A stretch of DNA of 64,000 nt from the NCBI GenBank assembly GCA_023634235.1, contig JAMKCF010000014.1:7341001-7405000 (forward strand), given 5' to 3'. Shown here one piece after another: positions 22,213 to 33,980 of the stretch. The notes under the pieces are model-generated. The model did no database searches and had not been told where the DNA came from. It saw only the letters and a program-made list of their open reading frames with translations. The first letter of the stretch is position 1, and every line of letters starts with the position of its first letter. Origin of the DNA: Pisaster brevispinus. Taxonomy: Eukaryota > Echinodermata > Asteroidea > Forcipulatida > Asteriidae. The translations under genes and the position numbers were made by a program.

Positions 22213-23607
22213 ATTTAATAAAGCAACACGAATAACCGAGGCGGTTAGTCTTGATAATGGACCTTCTGGAGTTTTCTTTTCAGTCATGTACCCAGTTAGG
22301 GCCGGGGCCTATGCAATACTAATGTGATTCGTTGTCACAGAAATGTAGGCGTCAGAAAATCATTTAAGGGACAAATTGTATTTTGTTTCTTACTCGGCCC
22401 CAAAACGTGCGTCATAAAAGCATAACATAACAGTTCGAAGTTTGTCCGATTGCTCATATAATCTAATAGCAGTACTTTTCGACAGCCTGAGAGGGCGTGT
22501 GAAGACCAAATTTACGTGATCGAAACAAGTAAAGCAAACAGTTTTTGGCATGGTTTAAAATGAACCAGGCCATCAATTGGGTCTTTAGATGGGTCGTGAA
22601 CCTTTTGTCGCCTCAAGGTCAGTCGGCCTAACGATGCGTCCGCGATAGAACGTGAAAGTCCAGTTGTCTTGATAACATAATTCATGTGATTATTCTAATA
22701 CATGGGTGATGGAGAATATTCATAGTAATTAATGTAACCATTTCTTCGGACATTGATACAAGAAAATAACATACAGGCAGCTCAAATGAGATAAAACTGG
22801 ATGATGCTAGGGAAATTTGCAGTTGAAAGCGCCCTCATGCGGTCGGTCGAAAATACTGTGTAATTCCTTTATCCTCAAACTATTGTTCACTCACTGAGTC
22901 ATGATCATTAACTACGTTAAACTAACATAATTGACAAATCAAAATCTCGCCCAGGTAGAACTTCATATTATGGTTGGGACCACAATGGTCTCGGAAGTTA
23001 GAATGCGCGCGAGACTTTCAATGTGGTGCGCTCTTCTTCCGGTGACCAAAACAAGATTGCAACAACTAGCGTCGCCAATCAAGACTAACCAAAGACAAGC
23101 TAATGAATGGTCTTTTATTTCGCGCTCTCAGTAAGATCTTAGACTGTGCAAGCCGCGTGCATATCGAAAACGTGAAAACAACTCGAAAAAAGACTATATT
23201 TTTATATGAAATCAAATCTTCTTTTAAAATTCTATATAAACAAAAAAATACACATAGAGCCATATATATATAAACTACATTGGGTTTCCCCCCGTAAAAT
23301 TACCACTGCTGGCCGATAGGTGACCACTGGCCAAAACCCATGTACACCCAAAATGGGGCTCAAGCCATTGAATCATTTGACCGGAAGTTGGGAGATCAAC
23401 AATTTTGTACATATTCATGAAATGACCTGTACTGACCACACGATGACATTGGCAACATTTTGACAATTTCTAGATAGATGAACTATAACAAAAACGAAAC
23501 AAAAGCTCGAGATAATGAAGCATGTGTCCAGGTTAGGCTGCAATCGTCTAAAGAATGTGCGAGAAGAAGCATTTTATAAATACTTTCTTTGACCACTGCT
23601 GAATACG
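22213..23607. other. Non-coding part of the duplicated unit
   Basis: No gene supported. It contains remnants of the GACTGTGCAAG hairpin family (about 22970-23030 and 23130-23160) and two TAGGTGACCACT(G/T)GCCAAAA motifs (about 23318 and 23707) that flank the small hairpin element. The same content recurs at 25955-27349. Confidence 0.4.
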
Positions 23608-23694
23608 GAGCTTTTAAAGGGACATAGGTGATTTTTTCGTTCGAACGAAGATTTTCCCCGATTTTTTCCACATAATATGTCCCTCTAAAAGCTC
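23608..23694. mobile_element. 87-bp hairpin element (copy at 27350-27436)
   Basis: GAGCTTTTAAAGGGACATA at the left pairs with TATGTCCCTCTAAAAGCTC at the right. The centre contains TTCGTTCGAACGAA, a perfect palindrome. Duplicated with the surrounding unit. Confidence 0.7.
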
Positions 23695-23799
23695 AGTAGC
23701 TGACCATTAGGTGACCACTTGCCAAAATCTTTCCTCTGGTCAATGCAGCACTGAACCAAGTTAGGCTGCGACCAGCTGGTGGGGCCGCGGCTGTGGATG

Positions 23800-24340
23800 A
23801 CAGGCAGAAGCACTCGTGATGCATGGGATAAAATCTGGCTTTTTTAAAAATAGGGTTGAGCTGGTGGGAAGGGGGTACAAGTCCTATGCATGCCTCTATG
23901 TTAAGAGCTTGGTTGTGGAATTGCCTTGTCTTACTACTAAGGTGTTGGTTGAGGCGGAGGAAAATAAGAATGAACGATAGGCTTTAAACACGCCATCCAG
24001 ACAGCGGTCTGTAAGCTGGCATGTCTATACCCGACAAGCGGCAATTTTAAAATCGTTCCACATACGTTTAGTGGAAAACCCACCCATGGCTGCCACGTTT
24101 TCGTATCTTGACCACTCTCTCAACTTACCAAGCTTGAAGTTAATCTCGGGCTTTTTCTGCAAATCGCAAAAATCTTTCGCCTTTTACTAAAGATTTCCGT
24201 GCAGAAGACCATAAATGAGTGACTACAATTATTTTTACAGGCTTGACGGAAGTTGAGCCTTACAAAAACACCAAAGACAGAACTGAAACTTAAAAGTATT
24301 ACAACTAGAAACGTGATTAATAATATTACAGACAAAACGC
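23800..24340 (+). repeat. Dispersed repeat (also 27542-28082, 35480-35950; inverted 53160-53560)
   Basis: Conserved blocks are CTTTCGCCTTTTACTAAAGA, GCATGTCTATACCCG(A/T)CAAGCGGC and TCTTACTACTAAGG. Four copies lie in the window: two from the tandem duplication, one direct at 35480-35950 and one inverted at 53160-53560. Non-coding; ends not resolved. Confidence 0.75.
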
Positions 24341-24462
24341 AGGCGTTTTTCTAAAGTATCATCGTATAAAGTACCACACTTAAAAATATTATTTTATCGT
24401 GAGAGCCTTTCCAGCAAGTGACTCTTTTGATGCAGTGCAGACAATGATCGATGCTATCTATG

Positions 24463-24622
24463 AGCAAGTTCGGGTGGGCGACTAGAGCGACTAGACTTAC
24501 CAGAAACCATAGAGGACAGGGAGATTGCTTAGATCGACCATGCACTGGAGCATGGCCGATCTAATCAATTCGAGAGCTACGTCACACAGTCTATTCACTC
24601 TAGTCGCCCACCCGAACTTGCT
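24463..24622. mobile_element. 160-bp TIR element (copy at 28205-28364)
   Basis: AGCAAGTTCGGGTGGGCGAC at the left is mirrored by GTCGCCCACCCGAACTTGCT at the right. Directly outside, CTATG is present on both sides, a likely 5-bp target duplication. The centre (TTAGATCGACCATGC / GCATGGCCGATCTAA) is a second inverted repeat. Non-coding. Confidence 0.85.
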
Positions 24623-24760
24623 CTATGACTAACGCAATATACTGCTTGCTGGAATGGCGCCCACATACCAACAATAGAGCTCCAGTTTTCCATTTTGCGC
24701 CTCTTCGGCGCTCTATAATCTTTGGTAAGGGACACGTTGCCATTGATTGGGCGTTTGGGC

Positions 24761-24767
24761 TATAAAA
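24761..24767 (+). promoter_or_regulatory. TATA-box-like element before a candidate first exon
   Basis: TATAAAA, with an inverted CCAAT motif (ATTGG) about 15 bp upstream and an ATG in good context 65 bp downstream. Duplicated at 28503-28509. No transcript evidence is available. Confidence 0.35.
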
Positions 24768-24831
24768 ACGTGTGTTATGAAATGACTGTTGTTCGAAAGA
24801 TGTTTAAAAGTCAACAATCTGGTGCTACAAA

Positions 24832-24863
24832 ATGGCGGGCCGTGTTACTTCACGAAGTAAAAG
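24832..24863 (+). CDS. Candidate first exon (copy at 28574-28605)
   Basis: ATGGCGGGCC preceded by ACAAA; ten codons (MAGRVTSRSK) then a GTAATA donor. Unspliced it would hit a stop at once. It sits behind a TATA-like box. No downstream exon was recognised, so this is a suggestion only. Confidence 0.25.
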
Positions 24864-25281
24864 GTAATAATCCACATATTTTCGAGGCATATTTTGTGTG
24901 GAATATTTGTGTGTTCGATAATGAGTGCAGAAAGTTGTGGTTCGGATCTCTCCCGTGGTGCCTTCATCCAAAGCATCGAGTATACAGTCAGTCCATACAT
25001 CGTTTAAGACTTGGAATTATATTAATACTACACAAGATTGTTTGAATAACGTGGAAATGTTTGGGGCAAGTCAAGCAACCAGAGTTCATTTGTGCCTGCT
25101 GAGAGAGTTGTGACATATCTTGCGTTCGATTAGCTTATATGTGTAAGTAAAACTTACACGAGAGCGTTCGATTAGCCATCACGTGATACTCGTGTCTGCC
25201 CCCGGTGTCAGCCACCACAGACCCAGTTCGCGAGCGGGTCTCTGGTGGATGCCCGGGTGTAATGACGTAGTTGCACGAGTA

Positions 25282-25954
25282 GATGAGTAGATGCACGTAG
25301 ATGTTTACGGTTACGTCTTGGCACTTGTCCATTATCTAGTTCGATGAGATATGAACTGGATCCATCACTTTCTACGCATATTCCTTATTTCGACTGGATG
25401 TTGTGGTTGTTTGGCTGTAATCTTATTGGTTGTCCAATTTGCAGCTCAACCGTAGTGATTTAGTGGTTTTGTCATACTGTTGTTTGGCTATCTGTTTCTG
25501 GCGTCTAATGTTCTCTGGTACACCTGTGATAACTTTTGGTTGAAGAAAGACCTCTGTTGTCGGCAGTAGTGTACGTGTTCGTCGAGACATTAGTTTTTGT
25601 ACCGGACTGCTACCATTTGTACCGGGTGTGTTACGCCAGTCTAGAATCGCAAGATGTAGATCCTGTTTTGCCTTGGTCACCTTCTTGATGATGTTTTTCG
25701 CAATTTTCACGGCTGTTTCTGCTTTCCCATTGCTCTGACTGTGGTATGGTGAGGATGTTTTGTGCTCAAATTCCCACTCTCTACTGAATTCCTCATAATC
25801 TGCGGCTATGAACTGAGGACCATTGTCTGTGATAACCTTCTGTGGTATGCCATGTCTGGAAAAATGTTGTTTTGTAATTTCAGTGATGGTTTCTGCTCGT
25901 GTGTCTGTTAGCTTGTCAAGTTCCCAGAAATCGCTGTAGTGATCAACAGACCAG
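25282..25954 (-). pseudogene. Ty3/gypsy integrase fragment, duplicated and truncated
   Basis: Copy of 21540-22212 with the same motifs (TDNGPQF, SQSNGKAETAVK, LDWRNTP). It lacks the terminal part carried by copy 1 (21313-21539), because the duplication junction cuts through it. Confidence 0.85.
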
Positions 25955-28900
25955 ATTTAATAAAGCAACACGAATAACCGAGGCGGTTAGTCTTGATAAT
26001 GGACCTTCTGGAGTTTTCTTTTCAGTCATGTACCCAGTTAGGGCCGGGGCCTATGCAATACTAATGTGATTCGTTGTCACAGAAATGTAGGCGTCAGAAA
26101 ATCATTTAAGGGACAAATTGTATTTTGTTTCTTACTCGGCCCCAAAACGTGCGTCATAAAAGCATAACATAACAGTTCGAAGTTTGTCCGATTGCTCATA
26201 TAATCTAATAGCAGTACTTTTCGACAGCCTGAGAGGGCGTGTGAAGACCAAATTTACGTGATCGAAACAAGTAAAGCAAACAGTTTTTGGCATGGTTTAA
26301 AATGAACCAGGCCATCAATTGGGTCTTTAGATGGGTCGTGAACCTTTTGTCGCCTCAAGGTCAGTCGGCCTAACGATGCGTCCGCGATAGAACGTGAAAG
26401 TCCAGTTGTCTTGATAACATAATTCATGTGATTATTCTAATACATGGGTGATGGAGAATATTCATAGTAATTAATGTAACCATTTCTTCGGACATTGATA
26501 CAAGAAAATAACATACAGGCAGCTCAAATGAGATAAAACTGGATGATGCTAGGGAAATTTGCAGTTGAAAGCGCCCTCATGCGGTCGGTCGAAAATACTG
26601 TGTAATTCCTTTATCCTCAAACTATTGTTCACTCACTGAGTCATGATCATTAACTACGTTAAACTAACATAATTGACAAATCAAAATCTCGCCCAGGTAG
26701 AACTTCATATTATGGTTGGGACCACAATGGTCTCGGAAGTTAGAATGCGCGCGAGACTTTCAATGTGGTGCGCTCTTCTTCCGGTGACCAAAACAAGATT
26801 GCAACAACTAGCGTCGCCAATCAAGACTAACCAAAGACAAGCTAATGAATGGTCTTTTATTTCGCGCTCTCAGTAAGATCTTAGACTGTGCAAGCCGCGT
26901 GCATATCGAAAACGTGAAAACAACTCGAAAAAAGACTATATTTTTATATGAAATCAAATCTTCTTTTAAAATTCTATATAAACAAAAAAATACACATAGA
27001 GCCATATATATATAAACTACATTGGGTTTCCCCCCGTAAAATTACCACTGCTGGCCGATAGGTGACCACTGGCCAAAACCCATGTACACCCAAAATGGGG
27101 CTCAAGCCATTGAATCATTTGACCGGAAGTTGGGAGATCAACAATTTTGTACATATTCATGAAATGACCTGTACTGACCACACGATGACATTGGCAACAT
27201 TTTGACAATTTCTAGATAGATGAACTATAACAAAAACGAAACAAAAGCTCGAGATAATGAAGCATGTGTCCAGGTTAGGCTGCAATCGTCTAAAGAATGT
27301 GCGAGAAGAAGCATTTTATAAATACTTTCTTTGACCACTGCTGAATACGGAGCTTTTAAAGGGACATAGGTGATTTTTTCGTTCGAACGAAGATTTTCCC
27401 CGATTTTTTCCACATAATATGTCCCTCTAAAAGCTCAGTAGCTGACCATTAGGTGACCACTTGCCAAAATCTTTCCTCTGGTCAATGCAGCACTGAACCA
27501 AGTTAGGCTGCGACCAGCTGGTGGGGCCGCGGCTGTGGATGACAGGCAGAAGCACTCGTGATGCATGGGATAAAATCTGGCTTTTTTAAAAATAGGGTTG
27601 AGCTGGTGGGAAGGGGGTACAAGTCCTATGCATGCCTCTATGTTAAGAGCTTGGTTGTGGAATTGCCTTGTCTTACTACTAAGGTGTTGGTTGAGGCGGA
27701 GGAAAATAAGAATGAACGATAGGCTTTAAACACGCCATCCAGACAGCGGTCTGTAAGCTGGCATGTCTATACCCGACAAGCGGCAATTTTAAAATCGTTC
27801 CACATACGTTTAGTGGAAAACCCACCCATGGCTGCCACGTTTTCGTATCTTGACCACTCTCTCAACTTACCAAGCTTGAAGTTAATCTCGGGCTTTTTCT
27901 GCAAATCGCAAAAATCTTTCGCCTTTTACTAAAGATTTCCGTGCAGAAGACCATAAATGAGTGACTACAATTATTTTTACAGGCTTGACGGAAGTTGAGC
28001 CTTACAAAAACACCAAAGACAGAACTGAAACTTAAAAGTATTACAACTAGAAACGTGATTAATAATATTACAGACAAAACGCAGGCGTTTTTCTAAAGTA
28101 TCATCGTATAAAGTACCACACTTAAAAATATTATTTTATCGTGAGAGCCTTTCCAGCAAGTGACTCTTTTGATGCAGTGCAGACAATGATCGATGCTATC
28201 TATGAGCAAGTTCGGGTGGGCGACTAGAGCGACTAGACTTACCAGAAACCATAGAGGACAGGGAGATTGCTTAGATCGACCATGCACTGGAGCATGGCCG
28301 ATCTAATCAATTCGAGAGCTACGTCACACAGTCTATTCACTCTAGTCGCCCACCCGAACTTGCTCTATGACTAACGCAATATACTGCTTGCTGGAATGGC
28401 GCCCACATACCAACAATAGAGCTCCAGTTTTCCATTTTGCGCCTCTTCGGCGCTCTATAATCTTTGGTAAGGGACACGTTGCCATTGATTGGGCGTTTGG
28501 GCTATAAAAACGTGTGTTATGAAATGACTGTTGTTCGAAAGATGTTTAAAAGTCAACAATCTGGTGCTACAAAATGGCGGGCCGTGTTACTTCACGAAGT
28601 AAAAGGTAATAATCCACATATTTTCGAGGCATATTTTGTGTGGAATATTTGTGTGTTCGATAATGAGTGCAGAAAGTTGTGGTTCGGATCTCTCCCGTGG
28701 TGCCTTCATCCAAAGCATCGAGTATACAGTCAGTCCATACATCGTTTAAGACTTGGAATTATATTAATACTACACAAGATTGTTTGAATAACGTGGAAAT
28801 GTTTGGGGCAAGTCAAGCAACCAGAGTTCATTTGTGCCTGCTGAGAGAGTTGTGACATATCTTGCGTTCGATTAGCTTATATGTGTAAGTAAAACTTACA

Positions 28901-29016
28901 CGAGAGCGTTCGATTAGCCATCACGTGATACTCGTGTCTGCCCCCGGTGTCAGCCACCACAGACCCAGTTCGCGAGCGGGTCTCTGGTGGATGCCCGGGT
29001 GTAATGACGTAGTTGC
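25282..29016 (+). repeat. 3.74-kb tandem duplication, copy 2
   Basis: Second copy of 21540-25274. Its gypsy fragment (25282-25954) is truncated at the junction, while sequence to the right of 29016 continues uniquely. Copy 1 therefore holds the native left flank and copy 2 the native right flank. Confidence 0.95.
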
Positions 29017-29040
29017 CGGCTGCAGGCGTATCATAACAAG

Positions 29041-29066
29041 ATGGCGGGGGACAAGTTCAGTTCGAC
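29041..29066 (+). CDS. Candidate first exon outside the duplication
   Basis: AACAAGATGGCGGGG is a strong start context, followed by MAGDKFSS and a GTGAGT donor; unspliced reading stops at the next codon. It lies just right of the duplicated unit. The next exon was not found. Confidence 0.2.
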
Positions 29067-29307
29067 GTGAGTACAAAAACTACAAATTAATACACAGATT
29101 TATCGTATGTGAAACAATTTTGGCAAATGGAAAGGAATTGTATTTCCTGAAAAACAAACAGTTGGTGACTCTGTGCAAAATAGTTAAATTGTGTCGCCAC
29201 GGACACGTACACTCAAATTCAGCAGACGACGGAGCCTTCTGTGTACACGCGGCTACGCAACAACCTTTGACCTAAATTTTCCCAGAGTGACAAGCGAAAA
29301 CACCGCA

Positions 29308-29410
29308 GCGTTCGATTAGCCTCGTTTCATTCTCTATTATACTGTCAATACAGTATAATAGAGATCAGTGGTGTAAACCCCCGAAACACACAGGGAAGCT
29401 AATCGAACGC
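29308..29410. mobile_element. 103-bp TIR element
   Basis: GCGTTCGATTAGC at the left and its complement GCTAATCGAACGC at the right; the centre is a hairpin, CTATTATACTG / CAGTATAATAG. The same terminal 13-mer also occurs twice as a direct pair at about 28864 and 28907 and in the duplicated unit. Confidence 0.8.
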
Positions 29411-29865
29411 ACCCATAGAGGGACCAGTTTATTCGGTCACGTGGTTGCTGAACGCCATTTTTGGTCGAACTGCAGCACAACCATTAATCTCTGTTATACA
29501 TTGTATAGAGGTCAATGAGCACAAATCAATGGGCAGATTAGTCTGGATCCCCTCCTTGCCCCTTTTGACATAAAAAATGGCTTCCAGTCGCAAGGTGTCG
29601 CAACTCTCCTCATGCACCCATAGAGGGACCGGTTTTATTCGGTCACGTGGTTGCTGAACGTCATTTTTGGCCGAACTGCAGCACAACCATTAATCTCTGT
29701 TATACCACTGATCTCTATTGTCAGTATAATAGAGATCAGTGTGTTATACATGTATAGAGATCAATGAGCACAACCCAATGGGCAGATTAGTCTGGCTCCC
29801 CTACTTGCCCTTTTTGACTTACAAAATGGCTTCCAGTCGCAAGGTGTCGCAACTCTCCTCATGCA
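29411..29865 (+). repeat. 205-bp tandem duplication, second copy with a palindromic insertion
   Basis: Copy 1 (29411-29615) and copy 2 (29616-29865) share ACCCATAGAGGGACC, GGTCACGTGGTTGCTGAACG and CTTCCAGTCGCAAGGTGTCG. Copy 2 has about 43 extra bases, including ACTGATCTCTATT and AATAGAGATCAGT, a self-complementary insertion related to the centre of the 29308-29410 element. Confidence 0.8.
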
Positions 29866-29979
29866 TATACGGCTTTGGTGCCTTATATTTTTATTTGCAG
29901 CGACTACCGAGGCGGTAGGAGTGGCTTTAATGATGCAGAGGATGCAGGGGTGACATGGGGTTTTCTATTGGGTATAGCA

Positions 29980-30048
29980 GGGCCTCGTTTCATGGCTCTG
30001 CTTACCGCAGAATTCTGCGATTGTGATCACCATTCTTCGCTTAATACA
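29980..30048. mobile_element. Left part of a 247-bp MITE split by a 5.26-kb insertion
   Basis: GGGCCTCGTTTCATGGCTCT matches the left end of the intact element at 8608-8854, up to CATTCTTCGCTTA. With the right part (35307-35484) the total is 247 bp, the same as the intact copy. Confidence 0.85.
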
Positions 30049-32499
30049 TAGTCTGGGAGCCCAGCAAGGTTCATTGAAAATGGGAACCTTAAAATGAGGG
30101 AACCTTAAAATGTGAACTCTTAAGTGCACCGAGTGGTGCGTTGAGAGGGGGGAGCCCCCTAAACCCACCCAGAAAATCGATTTAATGAAAATGTTGAGTG
30201 CAAGCAAAATTTCTTCATGGATTGAAATGCCATGGTCCACTGACTAAGATTTTAATACTTAAGAAAATCAATATTGGTGCCAAGTCCAATTAAGAAGGCC
30301 CCTAATTAGCCCTAATTACACGTTTAATCAAAATTTTGAGTGCAAGAATGAAATATGCGTCAATGTGTCCCTTACACTGAGCTGACTCAAAATCAACTAC
30401 TTAAGAAAAAATTGAGTGATGCCATCTTTGCTTAAGAAAGGGTCAAAGGTCAACATAGGTCAAAATGCGATTTAATAAACATGTTGAGTGCAAGCCAAAT
30501 TTCTTCATAGATTGAAAGGCTATGGTCCACTGAATGATATTTCCATATTTAAGAAATTCAATATTGGTGCCAAGTCTAATTAAGAAGGCCCTTAATTAGC
30601 ACTAATTACACGTTTAATCGAAATTTTCAGTGCAAGGATGAAACAAGTGTCAATGTGTCCCGTACACTGAGCTGACTCAAAATCAACTACTTAAGAAAAG
30701 TTTAAGTGGTGTCATTTTTGCTTATGAAAGGGTCAACGGTCAACATAGTTCAAAAGTGCGATTTAATAAAAAACAATTTTAATCTAAATTTTGGGAGCAA
30801 CAAACATGTCTCCAGGGATTGAACGGATATGGTTCGCTGCACGAGCATTTTAAACTTTCAAAAACCCATTAACACTGCTAAGTTTCATTTAGAAGTCATT
30901 TAATTAGCACTAATTACACGTTTAATCAACAACATTATGCAATGGTGAAATAGACTATGTTAGTGTTCACCTTACACCAGGTAGAAACAAAATCCACCAT
31001 TCAAGACATTATTTAATGATGCCCTCAGTACTTAAGGTGTCAAATGTCACCAAACGCCAATTAGATAATCACCAGTAATAATGACACTTAAGTGTGACTT
31101 TAAAAACACAACGGTTTATAATTACAATCACTTTTTGTATGCATCATCGATGTGGAAGAAGTCGACCACTTCACATGCCAGTATAGTCCAGTCAATAGTG
31201 GTCGACCCATCAATAATTGCAAACGTTTTTTTCACTACTATGCATTTCAGATATGTTTTCAGAACACCATATTAAAAGTCAACATTAATATATTTAGTGG
31301 AAAAGCTTCAAGTTTGCATAACATGCAAATTATAGCTGTCGTCATTATAAAAAGCTGATTTCCGGCTATAACTCTGTATCTGAGCATCCAATGTTGACAA
31401 ATGGAGAGTCTAGACCCATATTTTCATGGTTAGTGAATGTTATTAGCTCATTTCTGGATTAAGTTTTTGCATAACAATATGTGAAATACGCAAATTAGCT
31501 GACGCCATTACAACAAATGTACTTTTTATAGTAACTCTGTATCTGAGCATCCAATGATGACAAATGAAGAGTCTATTAATTATTTGCATAACAAAATGTG
31601 AAATACTATTATTAAATATGCAAATGAGCTGCCACCATTACACACAAAGTAGACATTTTGCAGGAAGTTTGTGTCTAAGGAATTAATAATAACAATTGAA
31701 GTGGCTATATACCCAGTGATGGTGATTAGCATAATTCTTGATTTGTTACGTACACATAATTATGTGCAATGTGAAAATTTTCCGTAATAGGCCTGTTTAT
31801 CTAAGCATCAGGTCATGATAATCGGGGGTTTTAGTATATTTCTGGGTTAATTTTGGTTCTTCGTGTTATGCTCATCATAAATATATCCAGCTTGGGTAAG
31901 TTTTAGCAAAAGTCAAACCTTTGCACTCTCAACGCATCCAAAAGCAGTCAAGGCCATGCTTCTTGCCTGTGCAGGACCCCGCCTTATATTTTGATTTAAA
32001 GAGCTCAGGGAGTTTCAGTGGACCGGGTCGAAAGTCAGATTGTACTGGGAGTATTAAACTGACCCTCACTGACTTTCCATCCTCATTCTCCATAGGTTTT
32101 TTTAGGAGGCAAATGAATCGTTGCCTCTTGATTGTAAGCTTGGTTTAAATATCAGCAAATATGGCAGAGAGCAATCCCAAATTTAGTGTCATCCCACAAA
32201 CGCTCCCAATCAAACGTCTTACCAGACCAAGCAATGTGACTATTAAGAATATAAAATGGTGAGTTCGTTGTACTAGATTATAATGAAGCAGTCAACAACA
32301 CCAACAGGAATTGTCATCCCCTCCATCAGTCTTACCAGGCGGTAAACCAACATGCATTGCAATGAATGACAACAATCTGATAGCAGTGGGTTATCATTAA
32401 CAAGACAAAGATCCCTCTCCAGATGGATTCCTCATCAAAACACTGCCTGCTGCAGAGATTGTAGGCCTACTTGACTATCTAGCAACAGCAACTCATCTA

Positions 32500-33760
32500 T
32501 ACCTTCTTAGGACTATTTGACCAGTGAAGATAGCATTCTGTCCGACGCAGAGCTCTACGCCCATCTCCGATGTGTTGGCATTCTTGAGTTAGTGTCTAAA
32601 TCAATGTATTATAGATGTGGGAAGTGTTTGTATACTATGGCCACTCTCCTGAAGAACCTTGGCTGTAAAGGGTTCACACTTTACTCACATCACATTCATT
32701 CGACAAGTTATGCCACAAATTAAGAGAGACGAACAAGTCATTGCCATTAAAGCCAGGTGTAAGCTGGCTGAAGACTCTGGCAAATATGGGCCCATCTCAA
32801 TCTTCTCCACATGATAAAAATCATTTGAGCATCTCCTACTTGCTAGACTTTGTCCTCAAGTAGAACCCATTCTGCAAAACGCGCAAGCAGGCTTCTGACT
32901 TGGTAGAAGATGTGCCAATCAAGTTCTAGCCCTCACTACATTCATCGAGACTGGCTACAAATGAGCTCTTAAAACAGGCTTGGCCCTCATCAACCTCTCC
33001 TCGGCTTTTGACACATTTTGGTGACATGGCTTCTTGTGCAAGGCCTCAAAGATCTTCAAATGTCAAACTACCATGCGTGTCCTCTCTTCCATTCTCAAAA
33101 ATCGAAGATTGAGAGCCACACTTGTCAACCGGTTGAGCTCTATCAGGACGCTAAATGAGTGCCTCCGAAAAGGATCTGTCTGGGCTTCAGTGCTTTTCAA
33201 CGTGTGAGTGACATGCAAGACAACACCGCCAGGAAATTTGCATAATTGTGCTGATGACCTTGCCCTCGCCACCCAACTAATTTGGAAGACCCCAAAATAA
33301 CCCTAACACATGACCTGAAAAACTTTGTGGACTACATCACCTCTGGCGCCTCCGCCCAAATCTTTCCAAGACCACGGTTACTGCTTTTACCTAGTATCAA
33401 CCGTCCGGCTGGGAAAGTCTTGTTTTGTGGCAAACCAGTCAAATACAAGAAATTTCCAAAGATTTTTGAAGTCACCTTAACTGGTGTCTCACATGCAAGG
33501 ACTACCTGAAAAAGCATCCAAACAAGTTTGCAGGCACTATTTAGGGATCAAGTGTTCACACTCTACGCACTGCAAGTCTTCTTACCCTGGTGTAGTCCAC
33601 ATTGTAATGAGTACGGTACACCAGTATGGGCTGAGAGCCGCCAGACCAAACGAGTAGACACCATCCTGAACTATATCTCGGGTACTCAATCTCTGCACCT
33701 AGGCACTGCAAGTCTTCTTACCCTGGTGTAGTCCACATTGCAATGAGTACGGTACACCAG
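32500..33760 (+). pseudogene. Decayed non-LTR retrotransposon reverse transcriptase
   Basis: Pieces in several frames follow RT order: QAGF.LGRRCANQVLALTTF (about 32890), TGLALINLSSAFDTFW (about 32975), ILKNRRLRATLVNRLSSIRT (about 33095), RKGSVWASVLFNV (about 33175), CADDLALATQ in place of YADD (about 33250), FPKIFEVTL-type GVTLDR region (about 33455), and a C-terminal YGTPVWAESRQTKRVDTIL (about 33610-33670). Stops and frameshifts are numerous. The layout matches Jockey/I-type LINEs. It lies in the loop of the foldback element. Confidence 0.75.
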
Positions 33761-33980
33761 TATGGGCTGAGAGCCGCCACACCAAACGAGTAGACACCAT
33801 CCTGAACTATATCTCGGGTTACTCAATCTCTGCACCTAGGGGATGCAAGTCTTCTTACCCTGGTGTAGTCCACATTGTAATGAGTAAGGTACACCAGTAT
33901 GGGCTGAGAGCCGCCACACCAAACGAGTAGACACCATCCTGAACTATATCTCGGGTACTCAATCTCTGCACCTAGGGGAT
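33572..33980 (+). repeat. 136-137-bp tandem triplication at the RT C-terminus
   Basis: GCAAGTCTTCTTACCCTGGT starts at 33572, 33708 and 33845. Copies differ by only a few bases, so the expansion is younger than the decay of the RT reading frame it contains. Confidence 0.85.

Larger units (their letters stand above)
21540..25274 (+). repeat. 3.74-kb tandem duplication, copy 1
   Basis: Every open frame and motif in this block recurs exactly 3,742 bp downstream (25282-29016), with no difference noticed. The unit begins inside the gypsy integrase fragment (GATGAGTAGATGCACG) and ends at GTGTAATGACGTAGTTGC. A 7-bp linker, ACGAGTA (25275-25281), separates the copies. Near identity means a very young duplication or an assembly artefact. 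Confidence 0.95.

Noticed and set aside
24722..25045. 107-codon frame duplicated at 28464-28787
   Set aside because: Identity follows from the recent duplication and is not evidence of selection; no domain recognised, and it overlaps the promoter-like block in another frame.
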